DNA of 64,000 nucleotides from JASGJS01 sp047601185 (GCA_047601185.1 JASGJS010000001.1:124001-188000), one strand, 5' to 3'; shown: positions 35,593 to 44,815, numbered from the stretch's first letter. Numbers and translations: made by a program. Notes: a model not told the origin generated them from the sequence alone.

Positions 35593-36415
35593 TTTTTGGA
35601 TCCCCTTAGACGATCAAGCGTTAATCAAAGTGGAAGGCGCTAAAGCCGCACAGTTTTTGCAAGGCCAGTTAACTTGTAACATTCAAGAAGTGAATGCGCA
35701 ACAAAGCCGTCGAGGCGCGCACTGTAATGCCAAAGGCAAAGTGCTCTGTTCACTGCGCGTTTTACAACTTCAAGAAGAATGGTATTTATTATTACCTCGT
35801 AGCATGGTGGATTTAGCGATACAACAACTCAAAAATACTGCAGCCTTATCACGGGTTAAATTAATTCCCGTTTCTGAGTGGACAATTTTGGGGTGTTATG
35901 GTGAAGAATTACTGGCCTATTTAAACCAAACACTGACTTTACCGACTGCATGGGACGCCGTTACTCAAAAAGACGGTCTCACCTGTATCCAATTATATCC
36001 CCAAACGCCTGCCATGCTTCTCATTGCTGAAACTGCCAGAATAATGGATTTGCAAAACAGTTTGTCTACGCATTTTCCTCAGGGTGAGATAAACGACTGG
36101 CGATTACTGGCAATTGAAAACAAAATGGCAGAAATAATCCCCAACACTGTCGATTTATTTTCTCCGCATATGTTGTTGTATCCTGACATGCAGACGGTGA
36201 GTTTTAACAAAGGTTGTTATATTGGTCAAGAAATTATTGCCCGCACCCATTATTTAGGTAAAGTGAAACGGCGATTACAAAAGTTAGAATTAGAAACAAC
36301 CCAGCCACTCCTCCCTGGAAGTACAATCTTAAATGCGGCAAAGGAAAATATGGGAGTTGTGGTAGATGCGGTTTTAAGGCGAGATAATTTATTTGTTATT
36401 TTGGTCGTCAATTAA
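35582..36415 (+). CDS. ygfZ: Folate-binding Fe-S cluster repair protein YgfZ
   Basis: 277 residues, GcvT-like fold (COG0354). The signature KGCYIGQE followed by IIARTHYLGKVKRRL is present; its cysteine is essential in E. coli YgfZ. The N-terminus has ALIKVEGAKAAQFLQGQLTCNI. It uses tetrahydrofolate to maintain iron-sulfur enzymes such as MiaB. The usual length is about 320-330, so this is a compact version. It overlaps recR, suggesting one operon. A REPIN-like repeat lies 40 bases downstream. Confidence 0.9.
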   Translation: MLPDFWIPLDDQALIKVEGAKAAQFLQGQLTCNIQEVNAQQSRRGAHCNAKGKVLCSLRVLQLQEEWYLLLPRSMVDLAIQQLKNTAALSRVKLIPVSEWTILGCYGEELLAYLNQTLTLPTAWDAVTQKDGLTCIQLYPQTPAMLLIAETARIMDLQNSLSTHFPQGEINDWRLLAIENKMAEIIPNTVDLFSPHMLLYPDMQTVSFNKGCYIGQEIIARTHYLGKVKRRLQKLELETTQPLLPGSTILNAAKENMGVVVDAVLRRDNLFVILVVN

Positions 36416-36565
36416 TTAAGATTTCAGTATTCCCTCTAGACGTCCCGCGGGAAAAGCAGCGGGCTAGCAGCCCGCGCTCCCAGGCTCGAGCCTCATTCAA
36501 GTTAAAGCTATCATCAAACATGGGAGTGTCAACCCCCCATTTTTAGTACAACGCATAAGTAGAAA

Positions 36566-37300
36566 TCATAGCATTTCCCTATATTGCTGTGGTGTCAAAT
36601 GCCCCAGCGACTGATGGGGTCTTTCCAGGTTATATTCCTGTAACCATTGATCAGTTATGGCTTGCACGTGGTTAATATCCTTAAATAAATGCACACCTAA
36701 TACTTCTTCACGATAAGTACGATTAAATCGTTCGATATAAGCATTCTGTGCTGGTTTTCCTGGCTCAATATGACGAAGCTTTACACCATGTTTTTTGGCC
36801 CAATCAAACATTTCTTTTGAAATATTCTCAGGGCCATTATCCACCCGAAGCTGCATAGGATAACCATGCTTGATAGATATCCAATCTAAAAACGCTGTTA
36901 CCCGTTTAGCAGGTAATGATAAATTTGCTTGGATTCCCAATGCTTCCCGATTGCAGTCATCCAGTACATTCACAGTGCGAAATCGCCTACCATTTGCAAG
37001 TGCATCGCTCATGAAATCCATCGACCAGCTTTCATTCATTTGCATTGGCCAATTCAACGCAGTTTTCTCTCTCTGTGGCAGTCGCCTTTTGGGCTTACGT
37101 CTTAAATTTAATTTTAAATCACAATAAACCCTATAAACACGCTTATGGTTCCATTGATAACCTTGTTGTCTGAGTTTTTGAAACATCTTTTCAAACCCAT
37201 AACGGCGATACCTAATGGCTAAATCCTGCAGAGCACATTTAATCTCCTCATCATTTTCTAATTTATGAGAATATCCAAAAACTGAACGACTAATGTTCAA
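36566..37300 (-). CDS. IS3-family transposase OrfB (catalytic part)
   Basis: 244 residues from the TTG at 37300, but it is most likely made as an OrfAB fusion. It has an HTH_21-like start (RYRRYGFEKMFQKLRQQGYQWNHKRVYRVY) and an rve integrase core. DDE residues are in SMDFMSDAL (Asp), LRVDNGPE (Asp) and AYIERFNRTYREEVL (Glu). The frame is open upstream to 37384, where a -1 shift on A-AAA-AAA at the end of OrfA would join it in frame (reading IVTAVERREW). No internal stop is seen. Confidence 0.93.
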   Translation of the reverse strand: MNISRSVFGYSHKLENDEEIKCALQDLAIRYRRYGFEKMFQKLRQQGYQWNHKRVYRVYCDLKLNLRRKPKRRLPQREKTALNWPMQMNESWSMDFMSDALANGRRFRTVNVLDDCNREALGIQANLSLPAKRVTAFLDWISIKHGYPMQLRVDNGPENISKEMFDWAKKHGVKLRHIEPGKPAQNAYIERFNRTYREEVLGVHLFKDINHVQAITDQWLQEYNLERPHQSLGHLTPQQYREML

Positions 37301-37380
37301 TAATCGGCAGGCTCGATTTAGGCTAATTTGATGGGTTTGAATTGCATAATTAACCCATTCTCTACGCTCTACTGCCGTAA

Positions 37381-37644
37381 CTATTTTTTTTCGAGAACAT
37401 CTTTCAATACCCGATAATCCAGGCTTAATTCAGCATACATATGTTTTAAGCGCTGATTTTCTTCTTCTAGCTGTTTTAAGCGTTTTACATCTGATTCGAT
37501 CATTCCATTAAATTTGTTCCGCCAGCTATAAATCGTTGCCTCGCTAATGGCATATTTTCGGCTTAAATCGACGATGGGCACACCGGCTTCAAGCTCTTTT
37601 AAAATCCCAATTATTTGGTTTTCAGTAAATCTCGTTTTTTTCAT
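37381..37644 (-). CDS. IS3-family transposase OrfA (helix-turn-helix part)
   Basis: 87 residues. The N-terminal HTH (FTENQIIGILKELEAGVPIVDLSRKYAISEATIYSWRNKF) is followed by a leucine-zipper coiled coil (KRLKQLEEENQRLKHMYAEL) that multimerises the transposase. The end DVLEKK-stop is encoded by a run of eight A before TAG, the slippery site used for programmed -1 frameshifting into OrfB. Confidence 0.93.
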   Translation of the reverse strand: MKKTRFTENQIIGILKELEAGVPIVDLSRKYAISEATIYSWRNKFNGMIESDVKRLKQLEEENQRLKHMYAELSLDYRVLKDVLEKK

Positions 37645-37831
37645 TGTAGAGTCCTCTTAGTTCGACTAGTTTATCGGAAAACTCTACTTATGGGTTGTAC
37701 TATTTTAGGGGAGGATTACCGGAGTTCTTTCTTTGATGCTATAAAGTTTCAGAACGCAGCAGACTTTCACTTGGCGCTTTGTCATGAAAGGCGCAGAATT
37801 TGGGAGCGCGGGCTGCTAGCCCGCTGCTTTA

Positions 37832-38263
37832 TCATGTTTCAGCTTGCGACAACACTCGCGACAACTGCTCGTAGTTGGTTAACACTTTGGTTTGATACGT
37901 ATCATTTAAAGTGGGGGTGAGAGAATGATAGCCCGCTACGCCATGCCAATATCCTCCCTGAGTCTGCACACTATCGGCAATTTTGGTGCTTAAAATCCAA
38001 GCACCGACCATGACATTGACGCAAGGATCATATTGAATTTGTTCGCGGGTATAGCCATAGGGGGCAATTTTGGGCAGCCATTTGGAATTGATCTGCATGG
38101 GCCCATAATCAAAAGTGCCGTTGCGATTGAGGCTGGCAGTGCCTGCTCTTCCGCCTTCTACATTTAAAACGGAAATGATCACTTGCGCGGGCACGTAATA
38201 CGTGACTGCTGCTTGATTTATACATTCGATGGGGACATCGTGAATGAGTAATGCGCTGACCAT
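37832..38263 (-). CDS. Small lytic transglycosylase-like protein (VirB1/IagB-like)
   Basis: 143 residues, SLT-type lysozyme fold without a visible signal peptide. The catalytic Glu would be in SVLNVEGGRAG. The GTFDYGPMQINSKWLPKI segment is the family's GxMQIN motif, and GVAGYHSLTP matches the late AYN/YHS motif. Such small enzymes often open peptidoglycan for secretion systems or pili. The gene is bracketed by two inverted copies of the REPIN-like element, with its stop four bases from copy C. Missing export signals could mean an alternative route or a cytoplasmic stop in evolution. Confidence 0.75.
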   Translation of the reverse strand: MVSALLIHDVPIECINQAAVTYYVPAQVIISVLNVEGGRAGTASLNRNGTFDYGPMQINSKWLPKIAPYGYTREQIQYDPCVNVMVGAWILSTKIADSVQTQGGYWHGVAGYHSLTPTLNDTYQTKVLTNYEQLSRVLSQAET

Positions 38264-38355
38264 TTAGGCCTCTTTAAAGAATGTTTGAATATGTATTACT
38301 CACCGACATTATACTGAGCCCTCTGTAAAATGCCTCTAGACGTCCCGCGGGAAAA

Positions 38356-38530
38356 GCAGCGGGCTAGCAGCCCGCGCTCCCAAATCTTGCGCCTTTCATG
38401 ACAAAGCGCCAAGTGAAAGTCTGCTGCGTTCTGAAGCTTTATAGCATCAAAGAAAGAACTCCCATGTTTGATGATAGCTTTAACTTGAATGAGGCTCGAG
38501 CCTGGGAGCGCGGGCTGCTAGCCCGCTGCT
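38356..38530. repeat. REPIN-like inverted-repeat element, copy D (intact)
   Basis: 175 bp from GCAGCGGGCTAGCAGCCCGC to GCGGGCTGCTAGCCCGCTGC. It is the inverted twin of copy C and shares its left flank CCTCTAGACGTCCCGCGGGA. Its right end reaches into the TPR-methyltransferase gene and provides that gene's stop codon. Confidence 0.95.
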
Positions 38531-40233
38531 TTTCTCTTTACCAATACACACACATACCCTTCTACTGGCTGTTCCTTTTGTAATCTTAACACCGCATTAT
38601 CACAACGCTCTATCAAAAAATGATATTGCTTTGCCAGTTGCTCAATATAAGATCTATTATGCGCAAAGCGGGCATTGTTTTGCAATTGAAACGGGGCTGA
38701 GTAGGTTTTTTCAATGGTGAAAGCAAATAGCCCATCCGGTTTTAAAGCTGTTTTAACATGGGCGAAGGTTTCTGATAAATCGCCCACATAACCTAAAACA
38801 TCGCCCGCCAAGATTAAATCGACATCATGAGATTCTGATAATGCCGTGATTAAATCTAATTGTTTGAGTTCATCATAAACATTTTTTTGTTTAGCCGCGG
38901 CCAACATTTTTTCTGATAAATCCACCCCGATTAAAGTTTGAGCAAAGGGTTTAAAGGGGATACCGCACAAACCGGTACCACACCCTAAATCTAAAATGGT
39001 CCAGCGTGCATTGCTCCGTCCTGTCACTTCTGAGACAGCTTTATACAACAAATTGGGAACTTGATAATTCAAATGCGAGGTTAAATGCTGATCAAAGTGC
39101 GGTGCGTATTGATCAAACAAATGCTCTACGTATTGTTTGGGTGCGGTGGTGGGGGATTGTCCCGATTTTCGCTGGGTAATGGCTGCTAAAATATATTGAA
39201 TTTCTGGATCGTCTGGGCGCAATTTCAAGGCTGCTTCATAATGCTCAGCGGCTTTTGGTAAGTCGTCTTTTTTTAAGTAAGCTGCCCCCAAATTAAGATG
39301 TGCTTGATAATAATTGGGTTCTAAACGTAAGACTTCCGATAAATAATCAATCGCTTCATCATAACGATCTTGATAAAAATAAATGACACCTAAATTGTAA
39401 TAGGTTTCGATGTCGGGCTGTATTTTGAGTAATTCGATGTAATACCGTAGCGCTTGATTGGGCTGATTTTGCGTTAAAAATAACGCGCCTAAATTATTGA
39501 GTGCTTCTACATGCTTAGGATTTAATTTCAAAGTGGTTTGATATTCTGCGACCGCTTCATCCAGTTGATTTAACTGCGTCAGGGCCACAGCTAACTGATG
39601 ATGGGTTTCCACATGATTTGGATCCAGCTTTAATCGCTCTTTAAAATGCAATACGGCGGGTTCTAACATGCCTTGCTGTAAAAAAATTTGCCCTAAATGG
39701 CCGTGTGCTTGGGGGTGATCCGGTTGATACTTCAAAGCCAATTGTAAATTGGATTCTGCTTCGGGATAGTGTTGTTGCGCGGTTAATGCGGTACTCAAAT
39801 TAAAATAGGCGTCTGCATAATCAGGTTTTAAGGTAATCGCTTTGCGGTAGTAAGCAATGGCTTGATCCAATTGATTTTGTTGATGGAATAAGATCGCTAA
39901 ATTATTATGCGCAGCGGCAGATTCGGGCTGTAGTTGCAATGCCCATTGATAGTGTTCAATGGCCTGTTCCATTTCGCCATTTTGACGATACACATTGCCT
40001 AAACTGTTATGAAAGGAGGCAGAATCTGGGTCTAACTCAACCGCGGCTTGCAGCCACTGTAGTGCTTGCGCTAAATCGCCTTGTTGACCTGCCATAATAC
40101 CGAGCAAATGCAAAACTTCAGGCTGGATGGGGTTTTCGTTGAGTAACTCCTGATAAAGCGCGGCAGCGGCTTCGAACTGGCCTGCTTTATGTAAAGCTAA
40201 GGCCTGTTGAAACCGCTGCTGAGCGTTAGCCAT
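38518..40233 (-). CDS. TPR-repeat protein with C-terminal SAM-dependent methyltransferase domain
   Basis: 571 residues from the ATG at 40233 (MANAQQRFQQALALHKAG), which overlaps the mltB stop by eight bases. About ten TPR units fill residues 1-345 (repeats like AHNNLAILFHQQNQLDQAIAYYRKAI). A Methyltransf_12-like domain follows at about 390-560 (ILDLGCGTGLCGIPF, VDLSEKMLAAAKQ, LILAGDVLGYVGD). The substrate is unknown; TPRs imply a protein partner. The final VKRKAAG and TAG stop come from REPIN-like copy D, so the original C-terminus may have been altered. It is in line with mltB-rodA-mrdA. Confidence 0.85.
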   Translation of the reverse strand: MANAQQRFQQALALHKAGQFEAAAALYQELLNENPIQPEVLHLLGIMAGQQGDLAQALQWLQAAVELDPDSASFHNSLGNVYRQNGEMEQAIEHYQWALQLQPESAAAHNNLAILFHQQNQLDQAIAYYRKAITLKPDYADAYFNLSTALTAQQHYPEAESNLQLALKYQPDHPQAHGHLGQIFLQQGMLEPAVLHFKERLKLDPNHVETHHQLAVALTQLNQLDEAVAEYQTTLKLNPKHVEALNNLGALFLTQNQPNQALRYYIELLKIQPDIETYYNLGVIYFYQDRYDEAIDYLSEVLRLEPNYYQAHLNLGAAYLKKDDLPKAAEHYEAALKLRPDDPEIQYILAAITQRKSGQSPTTAPKQYVEHLFDQYAPHFDQHLTSHLNYQVPNLLYKAVSEVTGRSNARWTILDLGCGTGLCGIPFKPFAQTLIGVDLSEKMLAAAKQKNVYDELKQLDLITALSESHDVDLILAGDVLGYVGDLSETFAHVKTALKPDGLFAFTIEKTYSAPFQLQNNARFAHNRSYIEQLAKQYHFLIERCDNAVLRLQKEQPVEGYVCVLVKRKAAG

Positions 40234-41215
40234 GTTTGGCTTTCTGTTTAACGGTGGTGCCCAATTCATCCACCACTAAAGCATAACGATTGCTGAGATT
40301 ATATTTTCGAATCACTTGGAAATTGGCAAATGTCATCCACACTTCGGTGCCTTGTTTACCCTCCATATATAAAACCCCTGCGCGTAAATTGCCAGGCACA
40401 TGTTGAGAAGGTTTAATGCCATATTTCGCTAATTCTTTGACGGTGTAATAAAGCTTACCATTAGCTTGAATTTGAGGCAGGGTTGCTCCGGTCACCTGAG
40501 CCCGCACTGCAACTGGGATGCCAGACTGCCACCCCTTCCCTTTCATATAATTGGCAATGCTATAGATCGCGTCTTTGGGATCATTAATTAAATCGGCTCC
40601 GTGTTGGTTGTCGGCATTGACGCCATAAAGACGATAGCTGCTAGGCATAAATTGCGGCAAGCCTAATGCACCGGCATAAGAGGCTTTGATACTGAAGGGA
40701 TCCCAATTTTGTTCGCGTGACAATAATAAAAAGTTGGTTAATTCACTCATGAAAAATTGGCTGCGTCGAGGATATTTAAAGGCGAGCGTCGCTAAAGCAT
40801 CCATTTCTGAGAATTGCCCTTTATTTTCCCCATAACTGGTTTCTACGCCAATAATACCCGCCATGATTTCAGGCGGCACGCCATATTTGTGAGAAGCGGC
40901 CTTTAAAGCTTGCGCATTTTCATGCCAAAATGCCACACCTCTTTGAATGCGTTTGGGTGTAATAAATAAGTCATGGTATTGATACCAAGGAATCACTTCT
41001 CCCGGTGGCTGATTAATCTTATTTAACACCTGCTGATTAAACTGCACTTGCTTGAACCAGTTCTCTAGCGTCTGCTGATCAAAATGATAAGTGTTATGCA
41101 AAAATGCAATGTATTTTTGTACCGCAGGTTCTTGCTGCAAATTTAATCCCAGCGCCAAACTCGCTGCATTCAATCCCACGATGAAAATAAATAATTTTAA
41201 AAAAGTTTTGTGCAT
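40226..41215 (-). CDS. mltB: Membrane-bound lytic murein transglycosylase B-type
   Basis: 329 residues. The signal peptide MHKTFLKLFIFIVGLNAASLALG has no lipobox cysteine, so a soluble periplasmic form is likely. The SLT_2 domain has the catalytic Glu in IIGVETSYGENKG, ALGLPQFMPSSYRLYGV, and NYMKGKGWQSG. It cleaves the MurNAc-GlcNAc bond forming 1,6-anhydro ends. It lies three bases after rodA, as in many gammaproteobacteria where rlpA or mltB follow rodA, consistent with sidewall growth and turnover. Confidence 0.92.
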   Translation of the reverse strand: MHKTFLKLFIFIVGLNAASLALGLNLQQEPAVQKYIAFLHNTYHFDQQTLENWFKQVQFNQQVLNKINQPPGEVIPWYQYHDLFITPKRIQRGVAFWHENAQALKAASHKYGVPPEIMAGIIGVETSYGENKGQFSEMDALATLAFKYPRRSQFFMSELTNFLLLSREQNWDPFSIKASYAGALGLPQFMPSSYRLYGVNADNQHGADLINDPKDAIYSIANYMKGKGWQSGIPVAVRAQVTGATLPQIQANGKLYYTVKELAKYGIKPSQHVPGNLRAGVLYMEGKQGTEVWMTFANFQVIRKYNLSNRYALVVDELGTTVKQKAKHG

Positions 41216-41218
41216 AAA

Positions 41219-42358
41219 TTAACGTCCTAATAATTTACGATGTGTTTGAATCGACATGATAATGCCAAATCCCGCCATTAAGGTTAACATGGAAGAACCC
41301 CCGTAACTGATTAACGGTAGGGGCACGCCTACCACCGGCAAAATACCGGTGACCATTCCCATATTTACAAAAAACGATAAGAAAAAAGTTAAACTTAAAC
41401 TGCCTGCTACCAGTCGAGCAAAGGTATCTTGTGCTTGTGCACTGATGTAAAGTCCGCGTAACACAATATAAGTTAATAACAAAATTAACACAATACTGCC
41501 AATGAGTCCCCACTCTTCACCGAGCACTGCAAAAATAAAATCGGTGGCATGTTCCGGTAAAAATTGTAGATGCGATTGGGTGCCGTGCAAATAGCCTTTA
41601 CCAAAAATACCGCCTGAACCCACGGCAATTTTGGATTGAATGATATGATAGCCTGAACCCAACGGATCATTTTCTGGATTTAAAAATGTTAAGACGCGCT
41701 GTCTTTGGTAATCGTGTAAAAAATGCCATAAAAAAGGTGCAACGGCTGAGACTAAGATTAATAATCCTAAAAAATAACGTAATAACACACCGGATAATAA
41801 TAATAAACACCCCCCCGTGAAAGCAATAATTAGAGCGGTTCCTAAATCTGGCTGTTTGGCAATCAGTAACACAGGCACTAATAACATGACACAGGCCACT
41901 AACAGTCGCCATAATTTGGGGGGTAGGCCGCCTTTATTCAAAAACCAGGCCAACATTAACGGCACCGCTAATTTCATAATTTCGGAAGGTTGAAAGCGCA
42001 ATCCACCCAATGATAACCAACGTTGTGCACCTTTACCGGTATGACCCACTGCAAGGGTGGCTAATAATAATAAAATACCGAGACCATAAATATAAGGCGC
42101 CCAATCCGCATAACGCTGCGGGGGAATTTGCGCGAATCCCACCATGATACTCAAAGAGATCAGCACCCAAATCAACTGTTTACTCAACAACACAAAACTT
42201 TGATTATCCGCACTGTATAAAATCACCAAACCGACTGCGATGACCAATAAAATGCCGCAAAATAATGGCATATCAATGTGAAACTTTTCCCACCAAGAAC
42301 GCTTGAGGCGGTGCCCCGTAGGAGGAAGCGATTCATGCATTAAATTTAATTGATTCAT
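41219..42358 (-). CDS. rodA: Rod-shape peptidoglycan glycosyltransferase RodA
   Basis: 379 residues, SEDS family with ten membrane helices. Conserved segments include GGLRFQPSEIMKLAVPLMLAW (catalytic-loop region), KQPDLGTALI, FLPEHATDFIFAVLGEEWGL, and the C-terminal PVVGVPLPLISYGGSSML. It polymerises lipid II as partner of PBP2 during cell elongation. It directly follows mrdA, the standard order. Confidence 0.97.
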   Translation of the reverse strand: MNQLNLMHESLPPTGHRLKRSWWEKFHIDMPLFCGILLVIAVGLVILYSADNQSFVLLSKQLIWVLISLSIMVGFAQIPPQRYADWAPYIYGLGILLLLATLAVGHTGKGAQRWLSLGGLRFQPSEIMKLAVPLMLAWFLNKGGLPPKLWRLLVACVMLLVPVLLIAKQPDLGTALIIAFTGGCLLLLSGVLLRYFLGLLILVSAVAPFLWHFLHDYQRQRVLTFLNPENDPLGSGYHIIQSKIAVGSGGIFGKGYLHGTQSHLQFLPEHATDFIFAVLGEEWGLIGSIVLILLLTYIVLRGLYISAQAQDTFARLVAGSLSLTFFLSFFVNMGMVTGILPVVGVPLPLISYGGSSMLTLMAGFGIIMSIQTHRKLLGR

Positions 42359-42376
42359 CTTCTATCCCCCGTATCG

Positions 42377-44341
42377 TCAGTGATCTGAATCGGAATCCAT
42401 TGTGGTGGGCATGGGCGTTTGTGTTGCGTTGTGAGTGGTTTCTCTGAGCAAATCCGTCACCATGTTATCGGGGGTCGCAGTGGCAGCAGTGGCAGGATCA
42501 ATGGGAACCTGCCCGTGATTGGGCAGTAAATAATAATCCAACACTTTTCTCGCTACGACAGGCCCTTGGTGAGGATGGTTTTCAACGATAACTGCCAACG
42601 CAATTTGCGGACTATTAATCGGTGCGAATGCAATAAACCAGGCATGGCTGCGGTATTTTTTGGGAATGGCGTCATTGTCATCATCGCCGTAAGCCTTAGG
42701 GCGATACACTTGAGCTGTACCGGTTTTACCCCCAATGGTGTAGGAGGCCGCGCCAATGGCTCTGGCCGTGCCACCGGCTTCGCTGGTCACGCCATGCATC
42801 GCATTAATGACAAAATCCCAAATCCCTGGATCATGCAAAGTAACGGGCACCGGCACAGGTTTATAAAAATCGAATTTACCATCGCCATTTTGCCATTTTA
42901 AGAGAAAATGGGGTTTGAATCCCATGCCTCGTTCAGATAAGGTGGCAACGGCATGCGCCATTTGTAAAGGAGTCACCATGGTGAAGCCCTGCCCTATCCC
43001 CGCATTGACAGTATCGCCGGTATACCAACCTTGTCCTAAAGCTTTGCGCTTCCAAGCAGGAGAAGGCACGACGCCACCTAATTCATCTGACACATCTAAC
43101 CCGGTGGGCTTGCCCATCCCAAATGCATATTGAATCGTGTTCATCCGCCCAATACCAGCGCGCACCGCCATGGTATAAAAATAGGTATCGCACGACTGCA
43201 CGATGGCCTTATGCATATCCACAACACCATGACCGCCTTTGCGCCAATCTTTGTAAACATGGCTCTGACCCGGCAACGCAAACCAACCCGGATCATGAAT
43301 TTTATCGGTGGTTTTAACAACGCCTGAATCCAGATATTCGAGCGCTAAAAAAGGCTTCATAATCGAGCCAGAAGGATAAAGCCCGCGCAAGGCACGATTA
43401 TACAGGGGTCGCTGCGGATCTTGTTGCAAGGCTTTGTAATCTGAGGCTGGAATACCCTTCACAAACACATTAGGCTCGTAACGCGGATTACTGACAAACG
43501 CTAATACTTCACCGGTGGCAGGTTTAATAACGACTACAGAGCCTTGGTCTTCGCCTAAGGCATCCTCTGCCACTTTTTGTAATTTGCTGTCGAGTGAAAG
43601 ATAGAGATTTTTTCCTGCGACAGGGGGAATTTGATTGAGTACCCGTACCACTTGGCCATTCGCGTCGGTTTCCACTTGCTGATAGCCTACTTTGCCGTGC
43701 AGAACCGATTCATAATATTTTTCGACACCCAATTTGCCGATGTAATCGGTCGCGGCGTAATTCACTGGATCAACTTGGGCTAATTCTTGCTCGTTAATCC
43801 GTCCAACATAGCCTAAAGCACTGACCATGGTATCGCCTTGCGGATAAAAGCGGAGTAACCGACCAGTCACCCCAAATCCTGGAAAGCGGTATTGATTGAG
43901 ATAGAAAGTGGCCACCTCATCTTCGCGCAAATTCATTTTTAAGGGGACGCCTTCTGCCGAACGTCGCTGTCTTAACAGCTTGCGAAATTGTTGTAAATCG
44001 TCAGGACTGATGTCGATGATTTGTTCTAATTGTTTTAAAGTGGCTTCAAAATGAGGGACTTGATCGGGGATGACGTCTAAACTAAACACGGGCACATTTT
44101 CTGCTAATAAGACGCCATTTCTATCGTAAATCAGCCCGCGATTGGGATCGATGGGAATCAAATTTAACTGATTTTGATTGGATAAGGTGGTGTAGACGTC
44201 GTGTTGAAAAATTTGCAAATACACCAAGCGGCCAATTAATACGACCAATAATATTAACACCACACAAAATGCTAACCATACCCGTTTGGTGAATACGTGG
44301 GATTCAGCTAAATAATTTTTAAGCGGTGGCAAGCGTACCAT
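42377..44341 (-). CDS. mrdA: Penicillin-binding protein 2 (MrdA)
   Basis: 654 residues. One N-terminal membrane helix (VWLAFCVVLILLVVLIGRLVYL) is followed by the dimerisation pedestal and the transpeptidase domain: SxxK in GSIMKPF, the second motif SCD in VQSCDTYFY, and KTGTAQV. It cross-links new wall for elongation with RodA. The Asp/His-rich C-terminal tail (about 35 residues) is an extension after the catalytic fold. It is transcribed with rlmH and rsfS upstream and rodA downstream. Confidence 0.97.
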   Translation of the reverse strand: MVRLPPLKNYLAESHVFTKRVWLAFCVVLILLVVLIGRLVYLQIFQHDVYTTLSNQNQLNLIPIDPNRGLIYDRNGVLLAENVPVFSLDVIPDQVPHFEATLKQLEQIIDISPDDLQQFRKLLRQRRSAEGVPLKMNLREDEVATFYLNQYRFPGFGVTGRLLRFYPQGDTMVSALGYVGRINEQELAQVDPVNYAATDYIGKLGVEKYYESVLHGKVGYQQVETDANGQVVRVLNQIPPVAGKNLYLSLDSKLQKVAEDALGEDQGSVVVIKPATGEVLAFVSNPRYEPNVFVKGIPASDYKALQQDPQRPLYNRALRGLYPSGSIMKPFLALEYLDSGVVKTTDKIHDPGWFALPGQSHVYKDWRKGGHGVVDMHKAIVQSCDTYFYTMAVRAGIGRMNTIQYAFGMGKPTGLDVSDELGGVVPSPAWKRKALGQGWYTGDTVNAGIGQGFTMVTPLQMAHAVATLSERGMGFKPHFLLKWQNGDGKFDFYKPVPVPVTLHDPGIWDFVINAMHGVTSEAGGTARAIGAASYTIGGKTGTAQVYRPKAYGDDDNDAIPKKYRSHAWFIAFAPINSPQIALAVIVENHPHQGPVVARKVLDYYLLPNHGQVPIDPATAATATPDNMVTDLLRETTHNATQTPMPTTMDSDSDH

Positions 44342-44347
44342 AGTGCT

Positions 44348-44815
44348 TCAACGGTGATAGGGATGTTGTTGGAGAATGCTGATGGCGCGATAGAGCTGCT
44401 CTGCGAGTAAGACGCGAACCAATGGATGAGGAAACGTCAGCGGAGAGAGTGACCATTGCGCGTGGGCTTGATTTAAACACGCAGGCGCTAATCCTTCAGG
44501 TCCACCAATCAGTAAACAGAGATGTTGTCCCTCTGTCTGCCAATGTCGCAACCGCTCAGCAAACTGTTGCGTGTTCCACAGTTGACCACGTTCGGTTAAA
44601 GCCAGGGTGTAACTTCCCGGTGGGATAGCCGTTAGCATGTGCGCTCCTTCGCGTTCAATTAAACGTTTTAAATCTGCGCCTTTATGGCGTTTTAAAGCGG
44701 TTATTTCTGTTAATTGCAGTTTAAATTCTGGAGGTAAGCGCCCGACATAGTCTTGATATCCAGTTGTTACCCAAGAAGGCATCTGCTTGCCGACGGCTAT
44801 TATACTAATTTTCAC
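44348..44815 (-). CDS. rlmH: 23S rRNA (pseudouridine1915-N3)-methyltransferase RlmH
   Basis: 155 residues, SPOUT family with the trefoil-knot SAM site LLIGGPEGLAP and the C-terminal VRVLLAEQLYRAISILQQHPYHR, the characteristic YHR end. It methylates pseudouridine 1915 in helix 69 of assembled 70S ribosomes. It overlaps rsfS by 11 bases and precedes mrdA by six, the conserved rsfS-rlmH-mrdA-mrdB run. Confidence 0.97.
   Translation of the reverse strand: MKISIIAVGKQMPSWVTTGYQDYVGRLPPEFKLQLTEITALKRHKGADLKRLIEREGAHMLTAIPPGSYTLALTERGQLWNTQQFAERLRHWQTEGQHLCLLIGGPEGLAPACLNQAHAQWSLSPLTFPHPLVRVLLAEQLYRAISILQQHPYHR

Larger units (their letters stand above)
36527..37720 (-). mobile_element. Complete IS3-family (IS407-group-like) insertion sequence
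   Basis: 1194 bp. The left end begins TGTCAACCCCCCATTTTTAG. The right end, reverse complemented, begins GGTAATCCTCCCCTAAAATAG, and the two share TAGTACAAC.CATAAGTAGA. A four-base duplication GGAG flanks it (36523-36526 and 37721-37724), as expected for the IS407 group. It carries two overlapping transposase frames on the minus strand and is inserted in a REPIN-like repeat. Confidence 0.93.
36456..37828. repeat. REPIN-like element, copy C, split by an IS3-family insertion
   Basis: Positions 36456-36526 and 37721-37828 join to give a 175-bp element almost identical to the reverse complement of copy D (38356-38530). It is interrupted after CATGGGAG by the IS3-family element at 36527-37720. The empty site can be read directly from copy D, which proves the insertion. 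Confidence 0.95.

Noticed and set aside
42553..43327. Several open frames antisense or shifted inside mrdA
   Set aside because: They lie wholly within the well-supported PBP2 gene and have no ribosome sites or recognisable motifs.
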